From the NCBI RefSeq assembly GCF_947488025.1, contig NZ_CANKYS010000008.1, forward strand, positions 124,001 to 188,000: a stretch of DNA of 64,000 nt, read 5' to 3'. The stretch's first letter is position 1. Every line of letters begins with the position of its first letter. Below the pieces are notes generated by a model, which did no database searches, was not told the DNA's origin, and saw nothing but the letters and a program-made list of their open reading frames with translations. Below, piece by piece: positions 36,150 to 45,671 of this stretch. Origin of the DNA: an uncultured Nocardioides sp. Lineage in GTDB: Bacteria; Actinomycetota; Actinomycetes; Propionibacteriales; Nocardioidaceae. Made by a program: the position numbers and the translations under genes.

Positions 36150-37766
36150 TCAGTCGAGCCCGAGGCGAGCGGTCGACACCTCGCGCATCTCGACCTTGCG
36201 CACCTTGCCGGTCACGGTCATCGGGAACTCGTCGACCACGATGACGTAGCGCGGGATCTTGTAGTGGGCGAGCCTGCCCGTCGCGAAGGCCCGTACGCCG
36301 TCGGCGTCCAGCGGCTCGCTGCCCGGACGCATCCGCAGCCACGCGCACAGCTCCTCGCCGTACTTCTCGTCCGGGACGCCGACGACCTGCACGTCCTCGA
36401 CGTCGGGGTGGGTGTAGAGGAACTCCTCGATCTCGCGCGGGTAGATGTTCTCCCCGCCGCGGATGACCATGTCCTTGATCCGGCCAGTGATCCGGACGTA
36501 GCCGTCGTCGTCCATCACCCCGAGGTCCCCGGTGTGCATCCACCCGTCGCCGTCGATGGCCTCGCGGGTCTTCTCCGGCTCGTCCCAGTAGCCCAGCATC
36601 ACCGAGTAGCCACGGGTGCAGAACTCCCCCGCCTCCCCGCGGGGGACGGTGTCTCCGCTGACCGGGTCGACGATCTTGACCTCCAGGTGCGGGCAGACCC
36701 GGCCGACCGTGCCGACCTTGCGCTCGAGGGAGTCGTCGGTGCGGGTCTGCGTCGACACCGGCGACGTCTCGGTCATGCCGTAGCAGATCGTCATCTCGTC
36801 GACCCCCGCGGCGATGAGCTTCTTCATCATCTCCTCGGGGCACGGTGAGCCGGCCATGATCCCGGTGCGCACCGACGAGAGGTCGTAGGTGTCGAGATCC
36901 GGCAGGGCCCACTCGGCGATGAACATCGTCGGCACGCCGTAGAGCGAGGTGCAGCGCTCCTCGGCCACCGCCGCGAGGGTCAGCGCCGGGTCGAAGCCGG
37001 GCGCCGGGATGACCATCGTGGCGCCGTGGGTGGTGCACGCGAGGTTGCCCATGACCATGCCGAAGCAGTGGTAGAAGGGCACCGGGATGCAGACCCGGTC
37101 GGCCTCGGTGTAGCCGCAGATCTCACCGACGAGGTAGCCGTTGTTGAGGATGTTGCGGTGGCTCAGGGTCGCACCCTTGGGGAAGCCGGTGGTGCCGGAC
37201 GTGTACTGGATGTTGATCGGGTCGCCCGGCTCCAGGCTGGCGGCCCGCTCGGCCAGCTGGTCCGCGGAGACCTGCTCGCCGTCGGCGAGCAGCCCCGCCC
37301 AGCTCGCCTCGTCGTCGAGGTGCACGACCCGCTCCAGCGCGCGGGTGTCGACGCGCGTCTCCTCGATCATGGCGCGGTAGTCGCTCGCCTTGAACGACGT
37401 CGCGGCGACGAGCAGCCGCATGCCGGACTGGTTGGCGACGTAGGAGAACTCGTGGGTGCGGTACGCGGGGTTGACGTTGACCAGGATCGCGCCGACCTTG
37501 GCGCTCGCGAGCTGCACGAGCGTCCACTCGGCGCTGTTGGGTCCCCAGATGCCGACCCGGTCCCCCTTCCGGATGCCCGCACCGATCAGACCGCGCGCGA
37601 GGGCGTCGACGTCCGCCTGCAGCTCCGCCCACGTCCAGCGTCGCCCGCTCACACGTTCGACCAGTGCCTCGCGGTCGGCGTACGACGCCACGGTGCGCGC
37701 CAGGTTGTCCCCGATGGTCTCGTCGAGCAGTGCTGGCGTCGTCTCACCCTGGGCGTAGGAGTCCAT
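36150..37766 (-). CDS. Acyl-CoA synthetase (AMP-forming, FadD family)
   Basis: A 538-residue adenylate-forming ligase that activates fatty acids with ATP and CoA. Motifs: P-loop [23 protein letters not shown]5 [22 protein letters not shown]7/A8 [41 protein letters not shown] and the C-terminal [14 protein letters not shown] with the catalytic lysine. The closest type by eye is the medium/long-chain fatty-acyl-CoA synthetase of actinobacteria. It is not part of an obvious operon. Confidence 0.93.
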   Translation of the reverse strand: MDSYAQGETTPALLDETIGDNLARTVASYADREALVERVSGRRWTWAELQADVDALARGLIGAGIRKGDRVGIWGPNSAEWTLVQLASAKVGAILVNVNPAYRTHEFSYVANQSGMRLLVAATSFKASDYRAMIEETRVDTRALERVVHLDDEASWAGLLADGEQVSADQLAERAASLEPGDPINIQYTSGTTGFPKGATLSHRNILNNGYLVGEICGYTEADRVCIPVPFYHCFGMVMGNLACTTHGATMVIPAPGFDPALTLAAVAEERCTSLYGVPTMFIAEWALPDLDTYDLSSVRTGIMAGSPCPEEMMKKLIAAGVDEMTICYGMTETSPVSTQTRTDDSLERKVGTVGRVCPHLEVKIVDPVSGDTVPRGEAGEFCTRGYSVMLGYWDEPEKTREAIDGDGWMHTGDLGVMDDDGYVRITGRIKDMVIRGGENIYPREIEEFLYTHPDVEDVQVVGVPDEKYGEELCAWLRMRPGSEPLDADGVRAFATGRLAHYKIPRYVIVVDEFPMTVTGKVRKVEMREVSTARLGLD

Positions 37767-37895
37767 CCTCCGAACCTACGCACCGACGTGGTGTAGCCGC
37801 CAGAGCCCCCAGAGCCCTGGGTCCCGTCGCGGGGTGGCGGCAGACTGCGCGCGAACCTACGCCCGACTTGCGAGGTGCCGCCACCACGAGGACGG

Positions 37896-38303
37896 TCAGA
37901 AGACTCGGGTGTGGAGATGGCCACCGTAGGTGCCTGCTGCCCGGACCCGAGCGGCCTGGACCCCCGCGAGCTCGGTGAGCGGCGTCCACCGGAATGCGTC
38001 GTGCTCGGGCGAGAGCTGAAGCTCTGCGCCGGCGGGGAGGCCACAGCGGAAGATGCCGACCTGCGACTCGAACTCGCGGTGGTAGTACCAGCCGGTCAGC
38101 GGCCCTATCTGCACATCTACGCCAAGCTCTTCGCGACACTCTCTTCCGAGCGCGTCCACGATCGTCTCACCGGGTTCGACGCCACCACCCGGAAGACCCC
38201 AGCGCAGGTCACCGTAGGTCTGTCGCAACAGCAGCACCGACTCGGCCGCGACATCCAGCACCGCCGCGTGCACGCTGAAGCGGTAGCGATTCTCGAATCC
38301 CAT
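37896..38303 (-). CDS. Nudix hydrolase
   Basis: A 135-residue Nudix protein. The box is GGGVEPGETIVDALGRECREELG, fitting GX5EX7REUXEEXGU exactly. The N-terminus YRFSVHAAVLDVAAESVLLLRQ leads into the first strand. The substrate is unknown. It is 17 bases past the ABC permease stop, which may be coincidental. Confidence 0.9.
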   Translation of the reverse strand: MGFENRYRFSVHAAVLDVAAESVLLLRQTYGDLRWGLPGGGVEPGETIVDALGRECREELGVDVQIGPLTGWYYHREFESQVGIFRCGLPAGAELQLSPEHDAFRWTPLTELAGVQAARVRAAGTYGGHLHTRVF

Positions 38304-38319
38304 CGGGCCAGTATGAGTC

Positions 38320-39120
38320 TCAGGTCAGCAGCAGCTTGTCGAGGCGACGTCGTACGACGAAGAGGCCGATGGCGCCCATCACGACGAGGTAGACCACCGA
38401 GATCGCCGACTCCCAGGTGATCACCCCGGTGGTCAGCTCGCGGCACAGCACGACGCCGCGGTAGAGCGGTGTGGCCTCCACGACCCATCGCAGGACGCCG
38501 TCCCCGAACGCCTCGATCGGGAAGAACGTGGCCGAGAAGAGGAACAGCGGCATCTGGGCGAGGGTGATCTTGTCGAAGTCCTGCCAGGACGTCATCCACG
38601 TCGTCACTGCCATGCAGACGGCCGAGAAGGCGAAGGCGATGAGGACGGCCGCCGGCAGGGCGAGCACGGCCCACCACGACTGGGTGAGGCCCATCAGCGC
38701 CATCACGACGAGGAAGGCGGCGGAGTAGACCGAGCCGCGCATCAGGCCCCAGGTGATCTCGCCGCGCGCGATGTCTCCCGTGGTCAACGGAGTCGCCAGC
38801 ATCTGGTCGTAGAGCTTCTCGTACTTCATCTTGAAGAAGACGTTGTAGGTCGAGTCGAGGAGCGCACCGTTGAAGGCGGACGTCGCGAGCATGGCCGGGG
38901 CGACGAACTCGGCGTAGGGGATGGCCTCGCCGTGGAACTCGAAGGTGTCGATCAGCTGGCCGACGCCGATGCCGATGGAGAAGAGGTAGAAGACGGGCTC
39001 GAGGAAGCCGGTGATGAAGAGCTTCCACGCGTCCTTGTAGACGACGTAGTTGCGCAGCACCAGCACCTTGGTGGCGGCGGCCGGCGTCAGCGGTGCCGGG
39101 ATCTCCTGGATCAGCGCCAT
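38320..39120 (-). CDS. ABC-2 type exporter permease
   Basis: A 266-residue protein with six membrane helices and the ABC-2 segments YAEFVAPAMLATSAFNGALLDSTYNVFFKMKYEKLYDQMLATPLTTGDI and FPIEAFGDGVLRWVVEATPLYRGVVLCRELTTG. It is a paralogue of the next gene and probably pairs with it. It is one base past the stop of the first permease gene. The ATPase is third from this end, so the operon order is ATPase, permease, permease. Confidence 0.9.
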   Translation of the reverse strand: MALIQEIPAPLTPAAATKVLVLRNYVVYKDAWKLFITGFLEPVFYLFSIGIGVGQLIDTFEFHGEAIPYAEFVAPAMLATSAFNGALLDSTYNVFFKMKYEKLYDQMLATPLTTGDIARGEITWGLMRGSVYSAAFLVVMALMGLTQSWWAVLALPAAVLIAFAFSAVCMAVTTWMTSWQDFDKITLAQMPLFLFSATFFPIEAFGDGVLRWVVEATPLYRGVVLCRELTTGVITWESAISVVYLVVMGAIGLFVVRRRLDKLLLT

Positions 39121-39121
39121 G

Positions 39122-39967
39122 TCAGACCTCCAGCCTGCGGTCGAGGTTGCGCACGGCGAGGAACCAGCCGACGACGGTGAGGGTGACCAGCACGACGACG
39201 TGGAGGGCCACGAGCGACCAGTCGACCTGGCCGACGCAGAACATCCGCGAGAGCGAGACGCCGTGCCACAGCGGGGTCAGCCGGGCGATCCACTCCAGCA
39301 CCGGGCCGAGGTTGCTGATCGGGAAGAAGGCCCCGGAGAAGAGGGTCAACGGGATCACGCCCAGGCGGAACAGCAGGCCGAACCCCTCCTCCGACTTGAG
39401 CCGTGCGCTGTAGGCGAAGACCAGGGTGGCGAAGGCGAAGCCGACCAGCACCTGCGACAGCCAGGCCAGGATCGGTCCCCACCAGGTGGTGAAGACGCCG
39501 AACGGCGCGATGACGAGCATGAAGACCGCGCACGCCGAGGCGACCCGGAACATCACGAAACCGACGAATGCGTTGACCAGGTCGCGCACGGCGAGCGGCG
39601 TGGCCAGCTGGGCGTAGAAGGTCCGGTGCCACTTGATGGCACCCATGACGGGGTACGTCGACTCGCTGACCGCGATCGTCATGGCGTGCGAGGCGACGAG
39701 GCCGGGGACCACGAAGGCGAGGTAGGACGTCGCCCCCTCGAGCCGGTCGGGGTCGCCCTCGATGAACCCGCCGAGCAGGACGCCCATCGCGACGACGTAG
39801 AGCAGCGGGGTGAGGAAGCTGCTCACCACTCCCCCGCGCCAGGTGCGCTTGAGGACGGTGAGCCAGTAGTCGTACTGGCGGGCCATGCCCTCCCACGCCG
39901 ACAGGGAACCGGTGGGTCGCAGCGGGCGGGTGGTGGGGCTCGTGTCGGCCCCTGTCTCGGTGGCCAT
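39122..39967 (-). CDS. ABC-2 type exporter permease
   Basis: A 281-residue protein with about six membrane helices: LTPLLYVVAMGVLLGGFI, SYLAFVVPGLVASHAMTIAVSESTYPVMGAIKWHRTFYAQLATPLAVRDLVNA, and FPISNLGPVLEWIARLTPLWHGVSLSR at the end. It is of the DrrB/NodJ type. Its ATG overlaps the stop of the ATPase gene by three bases. The substrate may be a drug or lipid, but nothing in the sequence tells. Confidence 0.9.
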   Translation of the reverse strand: MATETGADTSPTTRPLRPTGSLSAWEGMARQYDYWLTVLKRTWRGGVVSSFLTPLLYVVAMGVLLGGFIEGDPDRLEGATSYLAFVVPGLVASHAMTIAVSESTYPVMGAIKWHRTFYAQLATPLAVRDLVNAFVGFVMFRVASACAVFMLVIAPFGVFTTWWGPILAWLSQVLVGFAFATLVFAYSARLKSEEGFGLLFRLGVIPLTLFSGAFFPISNLGPVLEWIARLTPLWHGVSLSRMFCVGQVDWSLVALHVVVLVTLTVVGWFLAVRNLDRRLEV

Positions 39968-40893
39968 CAGTCCGCCAGGCTCCGGCCGGTCAGGCGCAGG
40001 AAGACGTCCTCCAGGGTGGAGCGGCGCACCAGGGTCGCGATGGGGTGCAGCCCGCGGTCGAGGACGGCCGTCACCACGTCCTCGCCGTGGTCGCTGTAGA
40101 CGAGGAGCCGGTCGGGCAGCACCTCGACCCGCTCGCCGAGGTCCTCGATCTTCTCCGCGAGCGCCTCGTGCTCGCCGACGCCGAAGCGGAGCTCGGCGAC
40201 CTCGCGGGTCGAGTGGGCGTCGATGAGCTCGCGCGGGGAGCCCTCGGCGGCGATGCGGCCCTTGTCCATCACGACGAGGCGGTCGCACAGCTGCTCGGCC
40301 TCGTCCATGTAGTGGGTGGTGATGACGAGGGTGACGCCGGCCTGCTTGAGCCGGAAGAGCTGGTCCCACAGGACGTGGCGGGCCTGCGGGTCGAGGCCGG
40401 TGGTCGGCTCGTCGAGCAGCAGCAGGTCGGGGTTGTTGATCAGGCTGCGCGCGATGGTGAGCCGTCGCTTCATGCCGCCCGAGAGGTCCTCGACCTTGGC
40501 CTTGGCCTTCTCGGTGATCTGCGCGAACTCGAGCAGCTCCTGCGCACGCTCACGGCACGTGGCGCGGTCGATGCCGAAGTAGCGGCCGTAGATGTAGAGG
40601 TTGTCGAAGACGTTGAGCTCGTTGTCGAGCGTGTCCTCCTGCGGGCACACGCCGAGGCGACCGCGGATGGCGGGGCCGTCGGTGGCCGGGTCCATGCCGA
40701 GGATGCGCAGCTCACCGCCGCTCACCGGGCTGACCGACGCGATCATCCGCATCGTGCTCGACTTGCCGGCGCCGTTGGGGCCGAGGAAGCCGAAGGCCTC
40801 GCCCTTGCGCACCTCCACGTCGATGCCCTTGACGGCCTCGAAGTCGCCGAACGACTTGCGCAGTCCCCGTGCCGAGATCATGGCTTCTGTCAC
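39967..40893 (-). CDS. ABC transporter ATP-binding protein (DrrA/NodI type)
   Basis: A 308-residue ATPase. Walker A is GFLGPNGAGKSSTMRM, the signature is DLSGGMKRRLTIARSLINNP, Walker B is LLLLDEPTTGLDPQARHVLW and the switch is TLVITTHYMDEAEQLCDR. The C-terminal roughly 80 residues match the DrrA-type accessory domain. It drives the two permeases downstream. An alternative ATG four codons into the protein (MISARGLRK) is possible. Confidence 0.94.
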   Translation of the reverse strand: MTEAMISARGLRKSFGDFEAVKGIDVEVRKGEAFGFLGPNGAGKSSTMRMIASVSPVSGGELRILGMDPATDGPAIRGRLGVCPQEDTLDNELNVFDNLYIYGRYFGIDRATCRERAQELLEFAQITEKAKAKVEDLSGGMKRRLTIARSLINNPDLLLLDEPTTGLDPQARHVLWDQLFRLKQAGVTLVITTHYMDEAEQLCDRLVVMDKGRIAAEGSPRELIDAHSTREVAELRFGVGEHEALAEKIEDLGERVEVLPDRLLVYSDHGEDVVTAVLDRGLHPIATLVRRSTLEDVFLRLTGRSLAD

Positions 40894-40963
40894 AGGAGTC
40901 GACCCTAGATGAGGGGGGTGACAACGGCGAACCGGATCGGCCTGCCGTCGCCCGACGCAGGCG

Positions 40964-42421
40964 TCACCGGGTGATCACCCAGGTGCGCACCGGACCCGAG
41001 GCCCCGTCGCCGAGGTAGCCGTCGGCGCGCATCCGGTCGATCGCGTCGCGGATCGAGCCGTCCGCGGACGCGTCGGCCGCGGCGGCTCCGGCTGCGTAGT
41101 GGGTCAGGTCGTGGTTGCCGACGACGTCGTACCCACCGTCGTCGAAGCGGACCGTCGTGCGCTGCGGCTGGTCGGGGTTGTCCTCGCCGTCGAGCAACGG
41201 CACGACGTCACCGCGGTTCTCCAGGTGCAGCCCGTGGGTCCCGGCGGGCAGCTCGGCGACCTGCGCCGTCGGCGCACCGGCGGTGACGACGTGCTGGACC
41301 TGGAAGTGTCGGGTGAAGTCGCGGTCGGCGGCCAGCGAGGTCGCGACCATCCCGCCCTGGGAGTGCCCGACCAGCATCACCTCCTTGCCGTCGAGACCGG
41401 CGTCGAGCATGGCCTGCTGGATGCCACGGCCGTAGGCGCTGTCCGTGCCGGCGAGCAGCTGGTAGTTGGTCTCCATGTCCCGCACCAGGTCGCCCCCGCC
41501 CGGGATCGGACGCATGTCGTCGGTGCCCGGGAGGTAGACGATGTAGCGCTCGTCGGGGTCGCGCCCGACCTGCTGGACCTGGATCGCGCCGTGCAGGCCC
41601 GCGCGGTCGGGACCGGCGTCGAGGTCGCTGGTGGCCGACAGCTGCTCCACGAGGGATCGCAGGCTGTCGGGACGCAGGGGGCGCGCCCCACCTCCGGCGT
41701 CGGCCACCTCGGTGACCCGGACGTCGGTGTCGTCGCCGAGCAGGAGCGCCATCAGCCGGGCCGCGTCGTTGGTGGTCGGTCCGTCGATCACCCCACCGGG
41801 GTCGAGCAGACCCGCACCCGTGACCATCCCGCCGGTCAGTCCGTCGAGGAGCCCGCCGCTCCCGTTGACCGCGTGCTGGACCAGCCCGGGGTGGTCGTGG
41901 AGCAGCCGACCCAGGTCGTCGGACAGCTCCTCGGTCAGCGCCGCCTGCTCCTCGGCCGGGAGTGTCGACCACCAGACGTAGGTGACGCCGCCGACGAGGA
42001 GCAGGGCCGGCAGCGCTCCCGGGAGCGCCTGGCCCGCCACCCGGCCCAGCGTGCCGTCGAGGGTCTCGGACAGCTGTCGCGCCAGGGCGTCGCTCGCCCG
42101 GAAGGCCGACACCACGGCTCGTACGCCGACCGCGTCCGCCTCGATGCCGAGCGCCCGGACGGTCAGGCCGTCGCTGCCCGTCGTGGCGGTCAGCACCTGC
42201 ACCTCGGCGTCGGCGAAGGACAGCGGGGCCAGCAACGCGGAGGCGAGGAGGTCGCCGTCGGCCATCACCCGGGCACCGAGGCCGGCCATCTCGACGAGGT
42301 CGCCGGCCTGCCGGTCGTAGCGGGCGGCCAGCGTGAGCATCTGGTCGTAGCCCGCGACCACGCCGTGGGACCCACCCGCCACCGACTCGATCGGGGGCAG
42401 GGCGGCGCTCCCGGTGCTCAT
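40964..42421 (-). CDS. Lipase-like alpha/beta hydrolase with N-terminal helical region
   Basis: A 485-residue protein. The C-terminal half has the lipase nucleophile motif MLVGHSQGGMVATSLAA preceded by RYIVYLPGTDDM, and a late GNHDLTHYA (candidate histidine). The N-terminal roughly 150 residues are helical and contain a short hydrophobic segment (GALPALLLVGGVTYVWW). No signal peptide is present. It overlaps the next gene by four bases, so it belongs to a three-gene unit with a WXG-like protein. Secretion by a type VII (ESX-like) route is an inference. Confidence 0.8.
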   Translation of the reverse strand: MSTGSAALPPIESVAGGSHGVVAGYDQMLTLAARYDRQAGDLVEMAGLGARVMADGDLLASALLAPLSFADAEVQVLTATTGSDGLTVRALGIEADAVGVRAVVSAFRASDALARQLSETLDGTLGRVAGQALPGALPALLLVGGVTYVWWSTLPAEEQAALTEELSDDLGRLLHDHPGLVQHAVNGSGGLLDGLTGGMVTGAGLLDPGGVIDGPTTNDAARLMALLLGDDTDVRVTEVADAGGGARPLRPDSLRSLVEQLSATSDLDAGPDRAGLHGAIQVQQVGRDPDERYIVYLPGTDDMRPIPGGGDLVRDMETNYQLLAGTDSAYGRGIQQAMLDAGLDGKEVMLVGHSQGGMVATSLAADRDFTRHFQVQHVVTAGAPTAQVAELPAGTHGLHLENRGDVVPLLDGEDNPDQPQRTTVRFDDGGYDVVGNHDLTHYAAGAAAADASADGSIRDAIDRMRADGYLGDGASGPVRTWVITR

Positions 42422-43344
42422 GCCGCCATCCCCGCGGCCAGCCGGGCGAGCGCCCGTGGCAGGTCCTGGGGCCCGACGCGCTGGAGGCGCACCATCTCCC
42501 AGTCGTCCCGGATGACGGGCGTCAGCGAGGACCAGCCGTCGGGCAGCAGCACCCACTCGACGACGCCGGCCACGCCCCCACGGGTGCCCCGGCCCGTCAG
42601 CGCGCCGTGCAGCCGGCCCCGGGACGTGCTCTCCAGCTGCTCGTGCCAGCGGCGTACGTCGTCGACGTCGGCGTCGTCGAGCAGGTCCGGACGACGCCCG
42701 GCGAGCGTCGTGGCCGGGTGGTCGGCCACCATCCGGTCCAGGAGGTCGCGGCGCCCGGCCCGGACGGCCTCCCCGGTCGCGAGCAGCAGGTCCCACGGCG
42801 TCTCGACGACGTCGGGGGTCGGCCCGAACGGCGGTGCGGTCCGCAACGTGTCGAGGTCGACGCGGGCCGCGCGGGCCAGCTCGGCTCCCCACCGCCCGAG
42901 CGGCAACCAGCCGAGCTCGAGGGAGGCTCCGTCTGCGGTGGAGAGGCAGGCCACCCGGTCGCCGAGGCACCGGTGGTGGCTGCGGAGGCGGGCCCTTCCC
43001 CGGGCGAGGTCGACGAGCACCTCGAGGTCGACGGCGAGGCTCGGGGCGTGCCACGTCGTGAGGACCGCACGCGCCGCGGCAGTCGCCGCACCGGCGGCGA
43101 GGAGCCCGGCACGCTCGAGGACGTCGTCCACCATCGCCTCCGCAGGCGGCGTGGCCGGGGCACCCCCGAGGCGGCCAGCTCCCGGCGGCGCCGGGGTGCG
43201 GGTGAGGAGCTCGTCGGCCGGTGAGGCGACACCCGCGACGGCGGCCAGGCTGTCGACGGCCGCGCGGGAGAGACGTACGCGCTGGGTGGCCACCTCACCG
43301 TCGGCGACGGCGGCGCCCCCGGTGTCGATCGTCACCGTGCTCAC
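42418..43344 (-). CDS. Hypothetical protein, possibly EspG-like
   Basis: A 308-residue soluble protein rich in Ala/Arg with LSRAAVDSLAAVAGV near residues 26-40 and a long alternation of helices and strands ending DDWEMVRLQRVGPQDLPRALARLA. The N-terminal pattern faintly resembles EspG/ESX chaperones, but I cannot confirm it. It overlaps both neighbours by four bases (GTGA and ATGA), so all three are one unit. Confidence 0.55.
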   Translation of the reverse strand: MSTVTIDTGGAAVADGEVATQRVRLSRAAVDSLAAVAGVASPADELLTRTPAPPGAGRLGGAPATPPAEAMVDDVLERAGLLAAGAATAAARAVLTTWHAPSLAVDLEVLVDLARGRARLRSHHRCLGDRVACLSTADGASLELGWLPLGRWGAELARAARVDLDTLRTAPPFGPTPDVVETPWDLLLATGEAVRAGRRDLLDRMVADHPATTLAGRRPDLLDDADVDDVRRWHEQLESTSRGRLHGALTGRGTRGGVAGVVEWVLLPDGWSSLTPVIRDDWEMVRLQRVGPQDLPRALARLAAGMAA

Positions 43345-43790
43345 CGGACGCCGCCGAGGAGGTCGGGCACGTCGAGCCAGTCCCGGTGGCCGTCGGGCGG
43401 CGGACGGAAGGATGCGAGCGCCTCGTCGACCGGGTCGGCACCTCGCGTGACCAGGTCGACGGCGCGCTCGGCGAGGGCTGCCAGGCGGGAGCGGGCGTCC
43501 TCGACCAGTCCGCGCACCCGGCGCGCGATCTCCCGGATGCGTTCCTCCAGCCGGTCGACCTCGTCGGCGTGGCGCCGCAGCGCGCGGGCCGCGTCGTCGT
43601 GCTCGTCGGCCGTGCGTCTCATCGCGAGCGCGCGCTCGGCCATCCGCTCGCGCATCGCCGCGGCCGCCCGGCCGTCCCACAGCACCAGCTGCGACGCGCT
43701 GACCAGCCGATCGGCGTCGTGCCTGATGTCCGCGCCCTGCTCGCTCATCCGGTCGGCGAGCCGGCGGATCGCCGCGGTGTCTCCGTACAT
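43341..43790 (-). CDS. WXG100-like coiled-coil protein
   Basis: A 149-residue all-helical protein. A WDG turn lies in ASQLVLWDGRAAAAMRERMAERALAMRR, with helices on both sides, then a long coiled coil (ADEHDDAARALRRHADEVDRLEERIREIARRVRGLVEDARSRLAALAE). This is the architecture of WXG100/ESX substrates, although longer than the usual 100 residues. The tail FRPPPDGHRDWLDVPD is extended. No ESX machine gene is present in the window. Confidence 0.65.
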   Translation of the reverse strand: MYGDTAAIRRLADRMSEQGADIRHDADRLVSASQLVLWDGRAAAAMRERMAERALAMRRTADEHDDAARALRRHADEVDRLEERIREIARRVRGLVEDARSRLAALAERAVDLVTRGADPVDEALASFRPPPDGHRDWLDVPDLLGGVR

Positions 43791-43904
43791 GTGCGTCTCC
43801 TGCCCCCGTCGGCGCCGAGGTGCGCCTGGGCTGGAGGTGCCCGCGGCCGTGGTCGGCCAAACGGGGTCGGCGCCGGCTGTGGACAGACCCGGGTGGGGAC
43901 CGGC

Positions 43905-44300
43905 TCAGCGGGTCCTGGCGTCCTCGGCCCGTCGGGCCGAACGCTGGGCATGGACGACCGCGGAGGCGAAGAGGCCGATCACTACCAGCGTCGCGGCGAC
44001 GGCCGCCGCGGTGAGGGCGGCGGAGGGCGCCGACCCGGCGGCGAGCCGCCAGACGACGAGCGGCAGCGCGAGGACCGGTCCCAGGACCGCGGTCGCGAGC
44101 AGCCAGGGCTGGGCCGCCTCGTGGCCCGCTCGCCACGCCTCGTCGGACGCGCGCGTGGCCCTCGTCCTGATGCCGACGAGCTGGTTGGGGCCCGTCCCGC
44201 CTGTCCCGCCCAGCCGCGTCATGACGTACTGGAGCAGCGATGCCGCAGCGAGGGCCAGCACGACGGCCAGCAGCGGCGCGTGGAGCGCGTCCAAACCCAT
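43905..44300 (-). CDS. SdpI-family-like membrane protein
   Basis: A 131-residue protein with three or four membrane helices and the motif NQLVGIRTRATRASDEAWRAGHEAAQPW, typical of the SdpI/YfhL immunity family. In Bacillus SdpI protects against a cannibalism toxin and also acts in signalling. No SdpC-like toxin gene lies beside this gene, so the role here is unknown. Confidence 0.8.
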   Translation of the reverse strand: MGLDALHAPLLAVVLALAAASLLQYVMTRLGGTGGTGPNQLVGIRTRATRASDEAWRAGHEAAQPWLLATAVLGPVLALPLVVWRLAAGSAPSAALTAAAVAATLVVIGLFASAVVHAQRSARRAEDARTR

Positions 44301-44330
44301 CTCCCCCCGAGGATCGGCGTGGCGCCGACC

Positions 44331-45479
44331 CTACTCGGCCGGGGTGAGGCGGAGGAGCCGCCCCGAGCCCTCGTCCTCGAGCACCCAGATCGCCCCGTCG
44401 GGACCCTCCTCGACCGCGCGGATCCGCGCGCCCATGTCGAAGACCTCGGCCTCGCCGGCGGCCTCGCCGTCGAGGTCGACGCGCACCAGCGCCTCTCCTG
44501 ACAGGGCGCCGAGGAAGGCGTCGCCCCGCCACCCCTCGAACAGCTCGCCGCCGTAGATCATCAGGCTGCCCGGCGAGATGCTGGGGTCCCACGAGCGCGC
44601 GGGGGCGGCGTACCCGTCCCCCTCGGCGTGGTCGGGGATCTCCCCGCCGCCGTAGTCGCTCCCGTCGGACGCCTCGGGCCAGCCGTAGTTCGACCCGGGC
44701 TCGATCACGTTGAGCTCGTCGCCGCCCTCGGGCCCCATCTCCGAGGACCACAGCGTGCCGTCGGGAGCGTGCTCGAGCCCGAGCGGGTTGCGGTGGCCCC
44801 AGCTCCAGATCTCGGCCCCCACCCCGCCGTCATCGGCCAGTGGATTCCCCGGAGCCGGCTCGCCGTCGAGGGTGAGGCGCACGATCGTGCCGAGCGTGTT
44901 GGTGGTGTCCTGGGCGGGCGCGCCGAGCTGCCGGTCGCCGGAGGAGACGAAGAGGTGCTGGCCGTCGGGCGAGAAGGCGATGCGGTGGCTGAAGTGCCCG
45001 TCGCCGTCCACCTTCGGGGTCTGTCGCCACAGCACCTCGAGGTCGTCGAGCCGCGGCCCGCTCGGGTCGAGCTCCGCGCGCCCGACGACGGCACCCGTGC
45101 CGCCCTCGCCCGCCTCGACCCAGCTCAGGTAGACCAGCCCGTCCTCCTCGTACGACGGCGCGGGCACGACGTCGCCCAGCCCGCCCTGGCCGGCGTCGAC
45201 CACCTCGGGCACGCCGGCGACCTCCGTCCGTTCCCCGCTGTCCGCGTCACGGAGGTGGAGCGTGCCGCTGCGCTCGGTGACCAGCAGGTCACCGGTGTCG
45301 GGCAGGAACGCCATCGCCCACGGCTCGGCGAACCGGTCGACCTCCTCGACCGCGAAGGGCCAGCCGCTGTCCTCCTCCCCCGTCACCGGGCCGAGCGAGC
45401 CGGAGGCCGCGGTGTCGCCCGAGCAGGCCGTGGTGAGCACGGCCAGGAGCCCGGCGAGTGCGGGGACGAGGGGCTTCAT
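44331..45479 (-). CDS. PQQ-type sugar (glucose/sorbosone) dehydrogenase lipoprotein
   Basis: A 382-residue secreted lipoprotein. The signal peptide ends in LLAVLTTACSG with C19 as the lipid site. The six-bladed propeller shows FAEPWAMAFLPDTGDLLVTERSGTLHL, DGHFSHRIAFSPDGQHLFVSSGDRQ, SWGHRNPLGLEHAPDGTLWSSEMGPEGGDELNVIEPGSNYGWP and the closing MGARIRAVEEGPDGAIWVLED. This matches the soluble aldose dehydrogenase family (Asd/GdhB-like). PQQ synthesis genes are not in the window. Confidence 0.92.
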   Translation of the reverse strand: MKPLVPALAGLLAVLTTACSGDTAASGSLGPVTGEEDSGWPFAVEEVDRFAEPWAMAFLPDTGDLLVTERSGTLHLRDADSGERTEVAGVPEVVDAGQGGLGDVVPAPSYEEDGLVYLSWVEAGEGGTGAVVGRAELDPSGPRLDDLEVLWRQTPKVDGDGHFSHRIAFSPDGQHLFVSSGDRQLGAPAQDTTNTLGTIVRLTLDGEPAPGNPLADDGGVGAEIWSWGHRNPLGLEHAPDGTLWSSEMGPEGGDELNVIEPGSNYGWPEASDGSDYGGGEIPDHAEGDGYAAPARSWDPSISPGSLMIYGGELFEGWRGDAFLGALSGEALVRVDLDGEAAGEAEVFDMGARIRAVEEGPDGAIWVLEDEGSGRLLRLTPAE

Positions 45480-45500
45480 GCCTCCATGGTGCGCGGGGGC

Positions 45501-45539
45501 GGCAAGAGGGTGGCAAGAGGGTGGCAAGAGGGTGGCAAG
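45501..45539. repeat. Tandem repeat of an 11-base unit
   Basis: The unit GGCAAGAGGGT is repeated three times perfectly and begun a fourth time (GGCAAG), in the divergent region before the sugar dehydrogenase and the DGPF/ECF42 pair. 11 bases is about one helical turn. Confidence 0.85.
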
Positions 45540-45598
45540 CACGGCGCCGGTCGGAGCAGGATGCGCAGGAGAGCCGTCGGGGAAATGTGCGGCACCGA

Positions 45599-45625
45599 TG
45601 TCGAAGCGCGCCGCGCCCGTTCGAC
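45599..45625 (+). promoter_or_regulatory. ECF42-type promoter of the second module
   Basis: TGTCGA (45599-45604), a 17-base spacer and CGAC (45622-45625), 46 bases before the DGPY gene. It has the same form as the promoter at 14592-14618, so either sigma factor might read both. Confidence 0.75.
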
Positions 45626-45671
45626 GTACGTGCGAGAACCCACCCACCGCACCACAGGAGGAACGATCACG

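Noticed and set aside
45501-45539. CRISPR-like array
   Set aside because: The unit is only 11 bases and contiguous, without spacers, so it is a simple tandem repeat.
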